Source: Tenacibaculum sp. L6
Lineage (GTDB): Bacteria > Bacteroidota > Bacteroidia > Flavobacteriales > Flavobacteriaceae
DNA length: 32,793 bases
Direction of reading: 5' to 3'
Assembly: GCF_028823685.1 (NCBI RefSeq)
Contig: NZ_JAPEHZ010000021.1
Coordinates: 1-32,793, forward strand
In this document: in pieces, positions 16,527-25,055 of the stretch
How positions within the stretch are numbered: the stretch's first letter is position 1
Layout: each line of letters opens with the position of its first letter
The notes under the pieces: model-generated
Databases searched by the model: none
What the model was told of the DNA's origin: nothing
Seen by the model: the letters and a program-made list of their open reading frames with translations, nothing else
Program-made: the position numbers and the translations under genes

Positions 16527-19508
16527 ATGAACAACGAGAAAAACTGGCTTCAATATTATAAAAACAGCTTATCTGACAGTGAAAATTTAGCTATCGACAT
16601 TAGTAAAATAAAAAACCTTTTTCATCAAAAAACTTCCGATTTAAGTAACGCACTCATCAACTCTAAACAAGCAAGTCAACTGCTAGATGTTGAAGAACGT
16701 AGAATTAATCGATTAAAAGGAATAACTAAAAAAGACAACCCTAAGTGGCATAAGGTAGAAGAAACTAAAATATTAATAGCTCCTTTTCATTTAGTATATC
16801 AAACAGATAATACAAAATTTAAACAACGTACTATTCATCCGTTTTGGATTAGTGCTATTGTTAATCGTTCAGGAAATTTATCAACCCCTAAAGATGCTTT
16901 TCCTTTAATTGTTCGCAATTACCTCACTCCTATTGCCGATGTAAAAAATGATTTCATTTTTTCTTCTATCGATACCGTTTTAGATGCAAAAGAATTAGCA
17001 TCTCCCGATTTTGAAAATGAAGAAGAAACTGTTCCTTGGGATGAGTACTGGAACTACATTAATGACATTTTTACTTCCATAACACATAGCAACCTATACC
17101 GCTACCAAGTTGATAAGTACACCACGAAATATGAGTTGACCTATTTTGCGTTAAGCTCAAAAATTTCTACCGCAAAAAGCATTCTTTTTCTATATGAAAA
17201 CTTATTGAAAAATACAGAAGAACTTCCTGTTTTGTCAAAAATTATCAATCCGTATACAAGAGAACGTAAAATAGCCATTACTGATCATGATTTCTTAAAT
17301 TATAACCATTTGCATTTAGGGCAGATGTCTAACGAGTTCCCTTTATCTGTCAGTCAACGTAAAACATTGTTGTCGTATTTGGTAGCTGAAGAAAATGCAG
17401 TTACTGCAGTAAACGGACCTCCTGGAACTGGTAAAACCACCCTTTTACAAAGTTTAGTTGCCACCGAATTTGTAAGAGCTGCTATTGAGGGAGAAGAAGC
17501 TCCTATCATTCTCGCTTGCTCTAACAACAATCAAGCTGTAACCAATATTATTGATAGTTTTATCAATTCTGAAAGTTCTATGGAAGGACTATCTGACCGT
17601 TGGATTCCTGATTTTAATGGATATGCAACCTATCTTCCATCCAACTCAAAGAGTGAGAAAAACTTAGCCGACATTAATTTTTTAAAAGGAAATTTATTCG
17701 GACATGAAGGTACCTTGTGTAATTTAGAAGATGAAAAATATGTTTCTGAAGCAGAGTATTACTTTCTTACCAATTATTGTCATTACTTCCATACAGAAAC
17801 AAACTCGCTAGAAGATGTATGCTATCATTTACAGGAGGAAATCATAGCTATTCAGAATATTTTAGCGGATGGTGTTGAGTTTTCAAGCAATTATATTAAC
17901 TCAATAAACAACATCAACAACATACTTGCACGCGAAGAAGATTATATTCAAAAAAATACGTTTGAAATCTCTAAACTACAAGAATGGAGAACCATTTTAA
18001 ACGATTTAAAATCTGCTTCAAAAGATGTAGACTTTATTGATAAAGTGAAACATTATTGTGTTTCAGAGTCACAAATTTCAACTTCTAACAATTCTTCTGA
18101 ATATATTTTTAAAGTTGACACCACTGTTCTTTCAGATAATAAAAAAGCGATTGCTTTTATCAAAGAAAGTATTGCTCATATGAATTTGTTACTTCAGTCT
18201 AATTTAAAACTGAAAAACTGGAAGTATGAAAATGACATTCAAGGGTTCCCTTTTGTTTCCGAAGAAGAAATGTGGGATAATGAATATGAGAAACTCAAAT
18301 CAAACGATGCCTCACAACGCTTCTTTTACGATGAGTTAGACATTAATTTACGTCATAAAGCTTTTTTGTTGGCAACTCACTATTGGGAGGCTAGATGGTT
18401 ACTTGAGACCAAAGAAATGCTAGAACATGATACCGAAAAAGGAACTGGTGAAAATGCTATAAAAGCAAGATGGAAACGAAGAGCAATGCTAACTCCTTGT
18501 TTTGTGGCTACTTTTTATATGGCTCCTAGCCATTTTTTATACAGTCAGTTTCAAGGAGAAAATGAAAACGGAAAACCTATTTTCGAATACTTACCGCTGT
18601 ACAACTTTTTAGATTTATTAATTATTGACGAAGCAGGTCAGGTAACTCCAGAAGTTAGTATTCCTGTGTTCTCTTTAGCTCAAAAAGCTTTTGTGATAGG
18701 CGATTTAAAACAAATTGAACCTATTTGGTCTATTCCTAAAAAAATTGACCAAGGAAATCTAACAAGCTTAAATATTATTGAAAATCAAAACGATGAATAT
18801 CTAGAAGATTTAGGTTTTTTAGCTTCTAGCGGAAGTATCATGAGAATGGCACAAAACGCCTGCGAATTTGAAACTCCACTACCTAACAACAACGAACAAG
18901 GATTGGTTTTGCTAGAACACAGACGTTGTAATGATGAAATTATTAGCTTTTGTAACGAACTAGCGTATGACGGTATTTTAAAACCAATGAAAGGAAAAGC
19001 TAAAGAAGACCAAGCATTTCCATCAATGATGGCATATCATATCGAAGGGGTTAGCGAGCGTAAGTATAACAGTCGTTGCAATATTACCGAAGTAAAAGCC
19101 ATCGTATCTTGGTTACAACAAAACAAAGAAACTATTCAGGAGGCCTATGATGTAACTTCTATTGAAAGTGTATTAGGTATTATCACGCCTTTTGCAAGTC
19201 AAAAAGGTGAATTATCAAAAGCATTAACCGATGCTGGTTATAAAGTAAATGACATTAAACTAGGTACCGTGCACGCTTTACAAGGAGCAGAACGAAACAT
19301 CATTTTGTTCAGTTCTGTATATTCCAATGAAGATGAAGGTACTTTGTTTTTTGAAAAAGATAATAAACCTAACATGCTAAATGTGGCAGTTTCTAGAGCT
19401 AAGGAAAGCTTTATTTTGTTTGGAGATACCCGAATTTTTGATGAAACTAAAAACACACCCTCCGGAATCTTAAAAAAGCATTTAAATATTTATGAAATGG
19501 TAAATTAG
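16527..19508 (+). CDS. UPF1/DNA2-like superfamily 1 helicase
   Basis: 993-residue SF1B-type helicase. Motif I is GPPGTGKTT (residues 297-305), motif II is DEAGQ (701-705), motif III is GDLKQIEPIW, motif IV region is EHRRCNDEIISF, motif V is GTVHALQGAERNIILFSS, and motif VI is NVAVSRAKESFILFGD, so all catalytic motifs are intact. About 290 N-terminal residues precede motif I without a recognisable nuclease, and some 400 residues separate motifs I and II, longer than a minimal UPF1 core, implying inserted 1B/1C-like domains. It is a single-gene unit with its own 160-nt upstream region and a terminator. It probably unwinds nucleic acid in repair or RNA metabolism; a defence role cannot be excluded but no partner gene is present. 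Confidence 0.88.
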   Translation: MNNEKNWLQYYKNSLSDSENLAIDISKIKNLFHQKTSDLSNALINSKQASQLLDVEERRINRLKGITKKDNPKWHKVEETKILIAPFHLVYQTDNTKFKQRTIHPFWISAIVNRSGNLSTPKDAFPLIVRNYLTPIADVKNDFIFSSIDTVLDAKELASPDFENEEETVPWDEYWNYINDIFTSITHSNLYRYQVDKYTTKYELTYFALSSKISTAKSILFLYENLLKNTEELPVLSKIINPYTRERKIAITDHDFLNYNHLHLGQMSNEFPLSVSQRKTLLSYLVAEENAVTAVNGPPGTGKTTLLQSLVATEFVRAAIEGEEAPIILACSNNNQAVTNIIDSFINSESSMEGLSDRWIPDFNGYATYLPSNSKSEKNLADINFLKGNLFGHEGTLCNLEDEKYVSEAEYYFLTNYCHYFHTETNSLEDVCYHLQEEIIAIQNILADGVEFSSNYINSINNINNILAREEDYIQKNTFEISKLQEWRTILNDLKSASKDVDFIDKVKHYCVSESQISTSNNSSEYIFKVDTTVLSDNKKAIAFIKESIAHMNLLLQSNLKLKNWKYENDIQGFPFVSEEEMWDNEYEKLKSNDASQRFFYDELDINLRHKAFLLATHYWEARWLLETKEMLEHDTEKGTGENAIKARWKRRAMLTPCFVATFYMAPSHFLYSQFQGENENGKPIFEYLPLYNFLDLLIIDEAGQVTPEVSIPVFSLAQKAFVIGDLKQIEPIWSIPKKIDQGNLTSLNIIENQNDEYLEDLGFLASSGSIMRMAQNACEFETPLPNNNEQGLVLLEHRRCNDEIISFCNELAYDGILKPMKGKAKEDQAFPSMMAYHIEGVSERKYNSRCNITEVKAIVSWLQQNKETIQEAYDVTSIESVLGIITPFASQKGELSKALTDAGYKVNDIKLGTVHALQGAERNIILFSSVYSNEDEGTLFFEKDNKPNMLNVAVSRAKESFILFGDTRIFDETKNTPSGILKKHLNIYEMVN

Positions 19509-19512
19509 GTAT

Positions 19513-19544
19513 AAAAAAAGGAGCAATAAATTGCTCCTTTTTTT
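19513..19544. terminator. Bidirectional intrinsic terminator
   Basis: Perfect 14-bp hairpin (A7GGAGCAA / TTGCTCCT7) with loop TAAA between the convergent helicase and ornithine aminotransferase genes. A and T tracts on both sides let it work in both directions. Confidence 0.92.
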
Positions 19545-19563
19545 ATCTATTCATTTTTTGAGT

Positions 19564-20808
19564 TTACTTTTTAAACTCAGAAATTGTGTTTTTAATTATA
19601 GAAATACAATCTCTTAATTGCTCTTCGTTCATTACTAATGGCGGTGCAAAACGGATAATGTTTCCGTGTGTTGGTTTTGCTAACAATCCGTTATCACGTA
19701 ATTTCATACAAATATCCCAAGCAGTTGAGCTATCTTCTGTATCGTTAATTACAACAGCATTTAACAATCCTTTACCACGAACTAACGTCACTAAGTCATT
19801 CTCCTTAGCAAATTCAGCTAATTCTTCTCTAAAGATTTTACCTAAACGTTCAGCATTCTCAGCTAACTTTTCATCTTTAACTACCTCTAAAGCTGCAATT
19901 GCTACTGCTGCTGCTACTGGATTTCCTCCAAAAGTAGAACCATGGTTACCAGGTCTGATAACATTCATAATGCTATCGTTTGCTAATACTGCGGATACTG
20001 GATACGCTCCTCCACTTAATGCTTTTCCTAAAATTAAAATATCTGGTTGTACATTTTCGTGGTTTACTGCTAATAATTTTCCTGTACGTGCTATTCCTGT
20101 TTGAACTTCATCAGCAATAAATAATACATTGTGCTTTTCACATAAAGCTTTAGCAGCTGCTAAATATCCTTCAGAAGGCACATATACTCCAGCTTCCCCT
20201 TGAATTGGTTCAGCCATAAAACCAGCAATATTATCGTTATTTTCTAACGCTTCTTCTAAAGCTTGTAAGTTATCGTACTCAATTTTGATAAATCCGTCAG
20301 TAAACGGACCAAAGTTCTTACGAGCTACAGGATCGTTTGAAAAAGAAATAATTGTAGTTGTTCTTCCGTGGAAGTTATTTTTACATACAATTATTTGTGC
20401 CTCATTTTCATTGATTCCTTTTACTTCGTATGCCCATTTTCTACAAATCTTTAAAGCAGTTTCAACAGCTTCAGCACCTGTATTCATTGGTAATAATTTA
20501 TCAAATCCGAAGTACTCAGTTGCAAATTTTTCATATTTACCTAACATATCGTTATAAAATGCACGAGAAGTTAAGGTTAAAGTTTGCGCTTGATTCACCA
20601 TTGCTCCTACAATTTTAGGGTGACAATGTCCTTGATTTACTGCAGAGTAAGCCGATAAAAAATCGTAGTATTTTTTTCCTTCAACATCCCACACATACAC
20701 TCCTTCTCCTTTACTTAATACTACAGGTAATGGGTGATAGTTATGCGCTCCGTATTTGTTTTCTAAGTCGATCGCTTGTTGCGAAGTTAATTGGTCTAAA
20801 ACAGCCAT
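19564..20808 (-). CDS. rocD: Ornithine--oxo-acid aminotransferase
   Basis: Class III PLP aminotransferase that converts ornithine and 2-oxoglutarate to glutamate semialdehyde and glutamate, linking arginine breakdown to proline. Family signatures are [35 protein letters not shown], the ADEVQTG cofactor aspartate, and [14 protein letters not shown] with the Schiff-base lysine. The N-terminus ([20 protein letters not shown]) is the ornithine aminotransferase form rather than acetylornithine aminotransferase. 414 aa is full length. No other rocDEF genes are adjacent. The 247-nt upstream region carries a promoter box and two TTTCGAAA palindromes, suggesting individual control. Confidence 0.95.
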   Translation of the reverse strand: MAVLDQLTSQQAIDLENKYGAHNYHPLPVVLSKGEGVYVWDVEGKKYYDFLSAYSAVNQGHCHPKIVGAMVNQAQTLTLTSRAFYNDMLGKYEKFATEYFGFDKLLPMNTGAEAVETALKICRKWAYEVKGINENEAQIIVCKNNFHGRTTTIISFSNDPVARKNFGPFTDGFIKIEYDNLQALEEALENNDNIAGFMAEPIQGEAGVYVPSEGYLAAAKALCEKHNVLFIADEVQTGIARTGKLLAVNHENVQPDILILGKALSGGAYPVSAVLANDSIMNVIRPGNHGSTFGGNPVAAAVAIAALEVVKDEKLAENAERLGKIFREELAEFAKENDLVTLVRGKGLLNAVVINDTEDSSTAWDICMKLRDNGLLAKPTHGNIIRFAPPLVMNEEQLRDCISIIKNTISEFKK

Positions 20809-20862
20809 TTTTCTTAATTTTTTTAAATTTATAAAATAACCATTCCTTATCTACCTTTATCC

Positions 20863-20884
20863 TTTCGAAAAAGAAGTTTCGAAA
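20863..20884. promoter_or_regulatory. Tandem TTTCGAAA palindromes in the rocD leader
   Basis: Two copies of the self-complementary octamer TTTCGAAA (20863-20870 and 20877-20884), each extended by A to TTTCGAAAA, 14 bp start to start. They lie 55-76 nt upstream of the rocD start codon and downstream of the candidate -7 box, where a bound protein would block elongation. Possible operator; the spacing is not an exact helical turn. Confidence 0.35.
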
Positions 20885-20916
20885 ATTCAGCGTGGGAAAG
20901 AAATCATCCCTAACTA

Positions 20917-20924
20917 CAAAATTA
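20917..20924 (-). promoter_or_regulatory. Candidate -7 box for rocD
   Basis: The minus strand reads TAATTTTG, a perfect TAnnTTTG match, with CTG (one mismatch to TTG) 21 nt further upstream. A second overlapping match, TAAATTTG, lies at 20926-20933. Predicted leader is about 105 nt. Confidence 0.45.
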
Positions 20925-21023
20925 TCAAATTTAAGTGACTTTATTCAGGTTTAGTGTGTCTAAAAAACAAAACAGCTTAACTTTTTTGTAATAAACAATA
21001 AAAGCAAGGTTAAATAGTTTTTT

Positions 21024-21031
21024 TATCTTTA
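21024..21031 (+). promoter_or_regulatory. Candidate -7 box for the lipocalin-like/OmpA unit
   Basis: TATCTTTA (one mismatch to TAnnTTTG) ends 24 nt before the start codon at 21056. No good TTG at the usual distance was seen; the nearest (20986-20988) is 35 nt away. Confidence 0.3.
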
Positions 21032-21055
21032 AGGAAATTAACTAAATATCATTTT

Positions 21056-21532
21056 ATGAAAAGAATCCTTTTTTTATTACTGCTTTCTGCAGCTGTAATT
21101 GGATGTAAATCAACATCTGTAACCAACACAAAACTAGACAACAAAACCGAGCGAATGCTAAAAGGTAACTGGATAATTACTTCGGTTAACTTTCCTGGAT
21201 CAGAGTACTTAAAAGTAAACTCATTCAATTTAGAAGATTCTAGCTGTTTTATTGGTAGTAACTGGAGTTTTGTTTCAAACAATAACAAAGGAGAAATGAG
21301 TTTAAACAATCCTAGTACCGATTGTAAAGATTTTAACTCTCCAATTACTTGGTATGTGAATAAAGATGGAAACTTTGTATTAAAAATCATCAATAATCAC
21401 AAAGCTAAAGACGTTAATACTGGATATACTTTAGGCTTACGAAACGTTACTGAAACTAGTTTTGATTTAATTGACAAAGTTAACGTTGCAGGACAAGTAA
21501 AAGACATTACATATTCATTTCAAAGACAATAA
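21056..21532 (+). CDS. Lipocalin-like lipoprotein
   Basis: 158-residue lipoprotein: a signal peptide with lipobox VIGC (C17), then a lipocalin-like beta domain beginning RMLKGNWIITSVNF (about 33-46), where the GxW motif is the lipocalin N-terminal signature. It contains ITWYVNKDGNFVLKI and ends in FDLIDKVN..ITYSFQRQ. Such small lipocalin-fold lipoproteins may carry hydrophobic ligands at the outer membrane; ligand unknown. It is 15 nt ahead of the OmpA-family lipoprotein gene, with which it probably forms one transcript. Confidence 0.8.
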   Translation: MKRILFLLLLSAAVIGCKSTSVTNTKLDNKTERMLKGNWIITSVNFPGSEYLKVNSFNLEDSSCFIGSNWSFVSNNNKGEMSLNNPSTDCKDFNSPITWYVNKDGNFVLKIINNHKAKDVNTGYTLGLRNVTETSFDLIDKVNVAGQVKDITYSFQRQ

Positions 21533-21547
21533 TTAATAAAAAGCATT

Positions 21548-22243
21548 ATGAAAAAATCAATCATTTATAGTTTATCTATTTTATTTTTAGTAGGTAGTAT
21601 TTTCACTTCTTGCAAATCTATCCAGAATGCTAACAACACTCAAAAAGGAGCTGTTATTGGTACTACGGCTGGAGCTGTAATAGGTGCTGTGATAGGTAAC
21701 AATGTAGGTAGCGGAAACAACTCTGAACTTGGTGCCATTTTAGGTGGTGTTGTTGGTGGAGTTGCTGGTGGTGTAATCGGTAACCAAATGGACAAACAAG
21801 CTCGTGAAATTGAAGAAGCTTTACCTGGTGCAGAAGTAGAAAGAGTTGGTGAAGGTATTAAACTTACACTAGGAGAAAATGCGGTGCGTTTCGATACTAA
21901 CAAAGCTAGTTTAACTTCAACAGCTAAAGCGAATTTAGACAAGTTAGTTCCTGTTTTTAAAGACTATCAAAACACAGATATTGTAATTTACGGATATACA
22001 GATAGCACTGGTGCTGTTGAGTACAACCAAACACTTTCTGAAAAAAGAGCTAATTCTGTAAAAAATTATTTAGCTAGCAAAGGATTAAACAACAGCCGTT
22101 TTGAAACCAAAGGTTTAGGTGTTAACGACCCTATCGCTACTAACGAAACTGCTGAAGGTAGAAGTAAAAACAGACGTGTTGAATTTGCAATCGTTGCTAA
22201 CGAACAAATGATTCAAGAAGCTAAAAAAGAAGCTGGTCAATAA
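21548..22243 (+). CDS. OmpA-family lipoprotein with glycine-zipper domain
   Basis: 231-residue lipoprotein (lipobox FTSC, C22). Residues about 35-80 form a glycine-zipper stretch (repeated GAVIG/GGVVGG motifs) likely to insert in or pack against the membrane. Residues about 105-220 form an OmpA-like peptidoglycan-binding domain with the consensus VIYGYTDSTGAVEYNQTLSE and SKNRRVEF; the Asp and Arg that contact diaminopimelate are present. It tethers the outer membrane to murein. The upstream lipocalin-like gene is co-oriented, and a terminator follows. Confidence 0.92.
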   Translation: MKKSIIYSLSILFLVGSIFTSCKSIQNANNTQKGAVIGTTAGAVIGAVIGNNVGSGNNSELGAILGGVVGGVAGGVIGNQMDKQAREIEEALPGAEVERVGEGIKLTLGENAVRFDTNKASLTSTAKANLDKLVPVFKDYQNTDIVIYGYTDSTGAVEYNQTLSEKRANSVKNYLASKGLNNSRFETKGLGVNDPIATNETAEGRSKNRRVEFAIVANEQMIQEAKKEAGQ

Positions 22244-22267
22244 TCAAAAACCACGCAAAAACAATCT

Positions 22268-22301
22268 AAAAAGGCTACTCTAAATGAGTAGTCTTTTTTT
22301 T
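22268..22301 (+). terminator. Intrinsic terminator after the OmpA-family gene
   Basis: Hairpin GGCTACTC/GAGTAGTC (one G-U pair) with loop TAAAT, followed by T7 and preceded by an A tract. Ends the lipocalin-like/OmpA unit. Confidence 0.85.
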
Positions 22302-22323
22302 ATCATCAAACCATAACTTTTCC

Positions 22324-22331
22324 TAATTTTG
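22324..22331 (+). promoter_or_regulatory. Candidate -7 box for the rRNA methyltransferase gene
   Basis: TAATTTTG, a perfect TAnnTTTG match, ends 23 nt before the start codon at 22355 and directly follows the preceding terminator. The -33 region overlaps the terminator T tract and has no TTG. Confidence 0.45.
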
Positions 22332-22354
22332 CATACCATAAATTTTAGTAGAAA

Positions 22355-23806
22355 ATGCCAAGAAGAGAGCGAAATAAGTTTGTAAAAAGAGGACAAATCA
22401 TTGAGATTTTAATTGAAGATTATGCCTTCGGCGGAAAAGGAATTGGAAGAATACGTTCTGAGGAAGGTGTTTTCGTGGTTTTTGTGCCAAATACATTACC
22501 AGGACAATTGGTAAAAGCACGTGTAGAAAAATCTAAAAAGAAATATGCAGAATGTAAATTAATTGATGTTTTACAACACTCAAAAGACGAAGTTGAAGTC
22601 CCGTATCAAGACATCCCTGGAGCTCCATACATACAATTACCTATCGAATTACAACATCAATACAAACAAGAAAGTACGTTGTCTTTATTCAAGCGTATTG
22701 GTAAAGTTGAAAATATAGAAGACTTATTTGATGAATTTATTTCTTCTCCTAATGTATTCCACTACCGAAATAAAATGGAATATGGATTCTCTGCCATTGG
22801 TTACGATCGTGAAAACAAAACCGACATTGATGAGTTTACCCTAGGATTCAAACGTCGTGGTGTTTGGTGGATGGGAGATAATTTAGAGAAAGACTCAGGG
22901 CTGTTTGACAAACAAGTTGAAGATAACATCAAAAACATTAGAGAATACTGTAAAAAAACAGGACTACAACCTTGGCACGGACCTAAAAAAGAAGGTTTTT
23001 TCAGGTATTTTGTAGTGAGAAAATCATACAAAACCAATGAATTATTATTCAATTTGGTTACCACTTCAAACGGTTTATCTAAATTTGATTTACAAGATTT
23101 TGCTAATTATTTGGTTGAATTATTCGGAGAGAGAGTCGCTGGTTTATTGCATACTATAAATGATGAAACTGGTGATAGAACTATCGCAACTTCTGGAAGT
23201 ATCAAATTGGTATACGGAAAAGATAAAATTGTAGAAGAATTACTAGGCTTAAACTTTGAAATTAGCATGAAAAGCTTCTTTCAAACCAACCCTAAATCTG
23301 CCGAAAAACTATATACCAAAGTGGTTGATTACGCGTTAGAAAACAAAGAAGCTGTAGACAACACGGTGGTAATGGATTTATTCTGCGGTACTGGAACCAT
23401 CGGGCAAATTATCGCTTCAAAAGCAAATAACACTAAAATTGTTGGAGTAGATATCGTAGCATCTGCAATTGAAGATGCTAAGAAAAATGCTGAACGAAAT
23501 AACATTGAAGGATTACAATTTTATGCTGCTGATGTAGGAAAGTTCTTAAACGAACATCCACAATATAAAAACAAAATCAGAACCATTATTTTAGATCCAG
23601 CTCGTGCAGGAATTGCTCCTAAAACGCTTAAGAAAATCATAAACTTAAATGCAGATAGAATGGTTTACGTATCTTGTAACCCAGCAACGCAAGCTCGTGA
23701 TACGGAAGAGTTGATCAATAACGGATATCAATTAAAAAAGATTAGTTTAGTAGATCAGTTTCCACATACATCACATATAGAAACGATTGTTTTATTTGAA
23801 AAATAA
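22355..23806 (+). CDS. rlmD: 23S rRNA (uracil-5-)-methyltransferase, RlmD/TrmA type
   Basis: SAM-dependent methyltransferase making m5U in 23S rRNA. An N-terminal TRAM-like RNA-binding domain (about residues 10-72) is followed by a linker domain and a Rossmann methyltransferase domain (VMDLFCGTGTIGQIIA at about 346-361; ILDPARAG; YVSCNPATQARD with the nucleophile Cys; HIETIVL with the catalytic Glu). 483 aa is typical of the Bacteroidota homologues. The usual [4Fe-4S] motif CGGCxLQH is replaced by PGAPYIQLPIELQHQY, so no iron-sulfur cluster is expected. Site specificity (U1939 or U747) is inferred from family annotation only. The next gene starts 6 nt downstream. Confidence 0.9.
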   Translation: MPRRERNKFVKRGQIIEILIEDYAFGGKGIGRIRSEEGVFVVFVPNTLPGQLVKARVEKSKKKYAECKLIDVLQHSKDEVEVPYQDIPGAPYIQLPIELQHQYKQESTLSLFKRIGKVENIEDLFDEFISSPNVFHYRNKMEYGFSAIGYDRENKTDIDEFTLGFKRRGVWWMGDNLEKDSGLFDKQVEDNIKNIREYCKKTGLQPWHGPKKEGFFRYFVVRKSYKTNELLFNLVTTSNGLSKFDLQDFANYLVELFGERVAGLLHTINDETGDRTIATSGSIKLVYGKDKIVEELLGLNFEISMKSFFQTNPKSAEKLYTKVVDYALENKEAVDNTVVMDLFCGTGTIGQIIASKANNTKIVGVDIVASAIEDAKKNAERNNIEGLQFYAADVGKFLNEHPQYKNKIRTIILDPARAGIAPKTLKKIINLNADRMVYVSCNPATQARDTEELINNGYQLKKISLVDQFPHTSHIETIVLFEK

Positions 23807-23812
23807 AAATTA

Positions 23813-24289
23813 ATGAAAAAATACATTGCTCTATTCTTACTTATAGCAGGTTTAACAGCTTGTGAAAAAGATGATTTTTGTACGCAAAATCCTGTGACAC
23901 CAAATTTAGTACTACGTTTTTATGATAAAGATGCCACTAATGATCTGAAAACTGTAGAACGTTTATCTGTCATTGCTGAAGGAAAAACAGATAGTCTTTT
24001 TACAAATGCCAACAATGATAGCATTGCTATTCCTTTAAATAGTTTATCTCAAAAAACAGTATATACCTTAAAAATGAATGATGTAGATGGTAATACTGCC
24101 AATAATCAAACCGCTACACTAACTATTGAGTACAATCCTGAAGATGATTTTGTATCTCGCTCGTGTGGTTTTAGAGTTATTTATGAAAATGTTACTTTAG
24201 ATCATACAGGTTGGATAGACAGTTTATCTACCAAAGAAATTCCTTTAATCGACAATCAATCCAGAGCTCATGTACAAGTATTTCATTAG
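23813..24289 (+). CDS. DUF6452 family lipoprotein
   Basis: 158-residue lipoprotein with lipobox LTAC (C17) and a beta-rich domain starting CEKDDFCTQNPVTPNLVLRF, which matches the DUF6452 family of Bacteroidota; the C-terminal CGFRVIYENV segment carries a further Cys that could pair with the one in DFCTQ. Function unknown. It starts 6 nt after the rRNA methyltransferase and its last 20 nt overlap the DUF6048 gene, so the two are translationally coupled. Confidence 0.85.
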   Translation: MKKYIALFLLIAGLTACEKDDFCTQNPVTPNLVLRFYDKDATNDLKTVERLSVIAEGKTDSLFTNANNDSIAIPLNSLSQKTVYTLKMNDVDGNTANNQTATLTIEYNPEDDFVSRSCGFRVIYENVTLDHTGWIDSLSTKEIPLIDNQSRAHVQVFH

Positions 24290-24995
24290 TTTATGTTTCG
24301 CTTTTGTGTTTATAAACGGTTATTCGCAACAAAACACATCTGAAGAAAAATCCGAAGAACAAAAAGACACCATTACTTATAAAACAGGATATGGTTTACG
24401 TCTTGGAATTGATGTTAGTAAACCCGCACTTGCTATTGTTGATAAAAGTTATAGTGGTTTTGAACTTGTAGGTGATTATCGCCTCTCAAAAAAATGGTAT
24501 GTTGCTGCGGAAATAGGACATGAAGATGAAACTACTTTTGAAGATTTTTTATCGTCTTCTGCCAAAGGAAACTACATTAAAATTGGAGCTAATTACAACG
24601 CTTATGAAAATTGGCTTGATATGAACAACGAAATTTTCGTTGGTATGCGTTACGGTTTTGCTATGTTTGATCATTCACTAAACAGTTACAAACCTAATGT
24701 TTCTTCAGGAACAGAAAACCTTCCTCCTTACTTTCCTTCTAACCCTGTGGAAACTCCTGTTACAGATTCTGGATTAACTGCTCATTGGACTGAATTACAA
24801 CTAGGTATAAAAGCAGAAACTTTTAAAAACCTGTTCGTAGGTTTTAGTTTTTCGTATAAAATTATGTTAAGTGTCGATGACCAAAAAAACTTTAAAACCT
24901 TGTACACTCCTGGTTTTAACCGTGTTTTTGAAAGCAATACTGGTTTCGGATTCAACTATACAATTTCCTACCTAATCCCTTTTGTTAATAAATAA
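24270..24995 (+). CDS. DUF6048 family outer-membrane protein
   Basis: 241 residues with a signal peptide (YKYFISLCFAFVFINGYSQ), an acidic linker, and alternating strands (YGLRLGIDVSKP, WYVAAEIGHEDET, GNYIKIGANYNAYEN, GFGFNYTISYLIPF) typical of a small outer-membrane beta-barrel ending in an aromatic-rich strand. Matches DUF6048. The start overlaps the DUF6452 gene by 20 nt; no other ATG gives a signal peptide. Presumed partner of the DUF6452 lipoprotein; function unknown. Confidence 0.83.
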   Translation: MYKYFISLCFAFVFINGYSQQNTSEEKSEEQKDTITYKTGYGLRLGIDVSKPALAIVDKSYSGFELVGDYRLSKKWYVAAEIGHEDETTFEDFLSSSAKGNYIKIGANYNAYENWLDMNNEIFVGMRYGFAMFDHSLNSYKPNVSSGTENLPPYFPSNPVETPVTDSGLTAHWTELQLGIKAETFKNLFVGFSFSYKIMLSVDDQKNFKTLYTPGFNRVFESNTGFGFNYTISYLIPFVNK

Positions 24996-25055
24996 ATTAT
25001 CAACACACACTTGATTTCACTAACTTTACAGCTTGAATAATAAAACTTATTAACA

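Noticed and set aside
19586..20104. 172-codon open frame on the plus strand
   Set aside because: It lies wholly antisense to rocD, whose motifs are unambiguous; the protein has no recognisable domain and its composition is a mirror of the rocD codon pattern.
21640..21942. 100-codon open frame on the minus strand
   Set aside because: Antisense to the glycine-zipper part of the OmpA-family gene; its Pro/Thr/Ala repeats are the reverse reading of GGT/GCT-rich codons.
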